Part shown: piece by piece, positions 62,562 through 64,000 of the stretch | Layout: each line of letters starts with the position of its first letter | How positions within the stretch are numbered: the first letter of the stretch is position 1 | Assembly (NCBI RefSeq): GCF_011193355.1 | Contig: NZ_CP049780.1 | Span: 5,313,803 to 5,377,802 of the forward strand | Source of the DNA: Streptomyces sp. JB150 | Lineage (GTDB): Bacteria; Actinomycetota; Actinomycetes; Streptomycetales; Streptomycetaceae | DNA: 64,000 nucleotides | Reading direction: 5' to 3' | The notes under the pieces: generated by a model | What the model saw: the letters and a program-made list of their open reading frames with translations, nothing else | Told to the model about the DNA's origin: nothing | Databases searched by the model: none | Made by a program: the position numbers and the translations under genes

Positions 62562-64000
62562 TCAGTGCACGACGACCTCCACGCCGGGGAAGTCCAGGGC
62601 GCCGGGGTCGTCGGGCAGGACACAGTCGTACATGGACAGACGCCGCACCCTGGGGACGATGAACCCGGGTGAGTCCAGCCACGCGGCGACGTCCACGCTG
62701 TGCAGACTCAGGGCCAGCCCCGGGGTGGCCGTTACCGCGTCGAGTCCTCTCGGCAGACACGGCTTCTCGGTCCCCGACACCAGCGAGAGCTGTTCGACCT
62801 TCGGTCCGAGCCGCAGATGGCCCAGGTCGGAACGGTCGTTGAGACTGAGGTGCAGGAACTCCAGCTCCGGCAGCTCGCCCAGCGTGTCGAGACAGGTCAG
62901 CGCCATCGAGGGGCCGCCCGACAGCGCGAGAACCTCCAGGCCGGTATGGGCCCGCAGGACCGACAGGTCCACGTCGCCGCGGAGCCTGAAGCAGACCAGC
63001 TGGCGCAGTGGGGGAAGTTCGGCGACGGCCGCGAAGTCCGCGAGGGGGTAGTCGGTCGAGAGGCTGGTGACCGAGCGCAGCCGCAGCAGGGGACGCCACT
63101 GGCCGGAGTGGGTCAGGTCGACCAGCCGGCCTTCCAGAGGCAACCGTGACAGAACCCGGTCCACATAGGCGTCCGCGTCGAAGTACCGCCAGCCGTTGAG
63201 GAAAGCGCGGACCGCGTGGGCGGGAGCATTCTGCGCGTACTCCTCCAGCAGCCCCAGCGCCTCCTCGCCCCCGACGAGCGCCACCGTCCGCACCGTCTGC
63301 GCCGCGGCCTTCTCCGTCAGCCCGCTCAAGGACCGGGGCAGCGAGCGCAGCAGACTCGTCCCCACAGCCGCGAGCGCGGGCGGGTCCGTCTCGCGCCGCG
63401 GTGGCAGCAACGCCCCCACCGCCTCGTCCAGCCGCCCCGCCAACCCGTCGGAGACCGCCGGCACCGTCTCCTGACACGCCGCCGCCAGCAACCGCAGCTT
63501 GCGCGCGTGCCGGGGTTCCGCCTCCGCCCGGTCCAGGATCCCGCCCAGCAGCTCCTCCCGCTGCGGCCGGTTGGCATGGCCCGCGGCCATGATGATGGTC
63601 TCGCGCCACAGGTCCAGGTGGGCCCGCTCCACCAGGTTGCCGATGCGGTCCTCCTCCGCCGCCTCCTCCGCGGCCAGGTACTCCTGGAACGTCCGGTGCA
63701 CGAAGTCCATCCGCCCCACGGCGGGGGAGCGCAGCACCCCGGAGCGGTGCCGCAGCTGCTCCAGCACCCGCGCCCCGTCCTGCTCGTCCAGATGCCGCAT
63801 CCCCGCCAGCTTGCGCCCGACGAACACCCCGGCCTGCTCCAGCGAGATCTCACTGCGGTTGTTGTCGGACAGCCGCCAGGCGAGGTCCCGCAGCAGCACC
63901 AGCTTGTCCTTCAGGCCGAGCCCGTCGTCCAGCGCGCTCGGTACGTTGCGGTGCGCGTCCCGCTCGTGGACGAGCGTGTGCAGCGCGCTGCGGTACAGCT
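62562..64000 (-). CDS. NACHT/STAND-type NTPase with leucine-rich repeats, C-terminal part
   Basis: The frame runs off the right edge; 478 C-terminal residues are visible. The first part carries the helical/winged-helix region that follows a NACHT domain (LVLLRDLAWRLSDNNRSEIS and MDFVHRTFQEYLAAEEAAEE, the latter very typical of bacterial NACHT proteins). The last 200 residues are leucine-rich repeats (FRLRGDVDLSVLRAHTGLEV, LALSG, LEFLHLSLNDRSDLGHLRLG), a probable sensor. Walker motifs lie beyond the window. Bacterial NACHT proteins are often anti-phage defence factors, a possible role here. Confidence 0.82.
   Translation of the reverse strand, partial: LYRSALHTLVHERDAHRNVPSALDDGLGLKDKLVLLRDLAWRLSDNNRSEISLEQAGVFVGRKLAGMRHLDEQDGARVLEQLRHRSGVLRSPAVGRMDFVHRTFQEYLAAEEAAEEDRIGNLVERAHLDLWRETIIMAAGHANRPQREELLGGILDRAEAEPRHARKLRLLAAACQETVPAVSDGLAGRLDEAVGALLPPRRETDPPALAAVGTSLLRSLPRSLSGLTEKAAAQTVRTVALVGGEEALGLLEEYAQNAPAHAVRAFLNGWRYFDADAYVDRVLSRLPLEGRLVDLTHSGQWRPLLRLRSVTSLSTDYPLADFAAVAELPPLRQLVCFRLRGDVDLSVLRAHTGLEVLALSGGPSMALTCLDTLGELPELEFLHLSLNDRSDLGHLRLGPKVEQLSLVSGTEKPCLPRGLDAVTATPGLALSLHSVDVAAWLDSPGFIVPRVRRLSMYDCVLPDDPGALDFPGVEVVVH

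Overview
The window is about 72% G+C, with strong third-position G/C bias, GTG starts and many leaderless starts (a TANNNT -10 box 6-8 nt before the start codon). Proteins and gene order (ligA, rmdB, gatCAB, cdgE, ilvBNC, serA, proline catabolism, leuB, ilvE, urease-like genes, cimA, accB-accE) point to the conserved core chromosome of a Streptomyces, matching from memory roughly SCO5494-SCO5536 of S. coelicolor. No rRNA, tRNA, CRISPR array or insertion sequence was seen.

Layout. 1-2.8 kb: end of ligA, then the cyclic-di-GMP gene rmdB, which carries a TTA (bldA-dependent) codon. 3.0-6.6 kb: gatCAB amidotransferase operon with a small embedded gene. 6.7-14.9 kb: small membrane proteins, an MmpL/RND-type pump, a GNAT enzyme and a large LuxR-type (LAL) ATPase regulator preceded by twelve 21-bp tandem repeats. 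14.9-18.5 kb: PQQ-type sugar dehydrogenase lipoprotein, aldo/keto reductase and 2-hydroxyacid dehydrogenase. 18.6-21.9 kb: second GGDEF/EAL protein (CdgE-like) with a degenerate EAL domain. 21.9-27.5 kb: branched-chain amino acid genes ilvB-ilvN-ilvC behind a short leader peptide (Ile-Leu-Val-Leu) and an intrinsic terminator, then serA. 27.7-36.2 kb: a more variable stretch with an MFS pump and divergent TetR sharing a palindromic operator, then a peptide/nickel-type ABC importer whose two permeases are fused in one chain and whose promoter contains a Zur-box-like sequence, then a substrate-binding protein without a signal peptide. 36.3-41.5 kb: PucR regulator and proline catabolism, two GNAT enzymes, one clearly AAC(2')-like. 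41.7-47.4 kb: phosphoesterase lipoprotein, leuB, ilvE, NCS1 permease. 47.5-51.9 kb: fused urease gamma/beta subunit, a divergent urease alpha subunit, agmatine deiminase, a small Cys-motif protein and a TetR regulator. 52.0-53.9 kb: citramalate synthase cimA behind a 16-codon leader with tandem ATT (Ile) codons and a terminator. 54-60.5 kb: Gly-rich secreted/membrane protein, GNAT, a gene broken by one in-frame TGA, YdeI/OmdA-like protein, YceI protein, and a PL8-type polysaccharide lyase. 60.7-62.5 kb: acyl-CoA carboxylase beta and epsilon subunits (accB, accE). 62.6-64 kb: C-terminal part of a NACHT/STAND-type NTPase with leucine-rich repeats, cut by the window end.

How it fits together. 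ilvBNC, ilvE, leuB and cimA form a dispersed branched-chain amino acid regulon; two of its transcription units carry attenuators matched to the amino acids their products make (Ile/Leu/Val for ilvBNC, Ile for cimA). The most unusual units are the urease-like/agmatine deiminase cluster, whose alpha subunit keeps all nickel ligands but has Val in place of the active-site flap Cys and has no accessory genes nearby, and the fused-permease ABC importer with its Zur-like operator.
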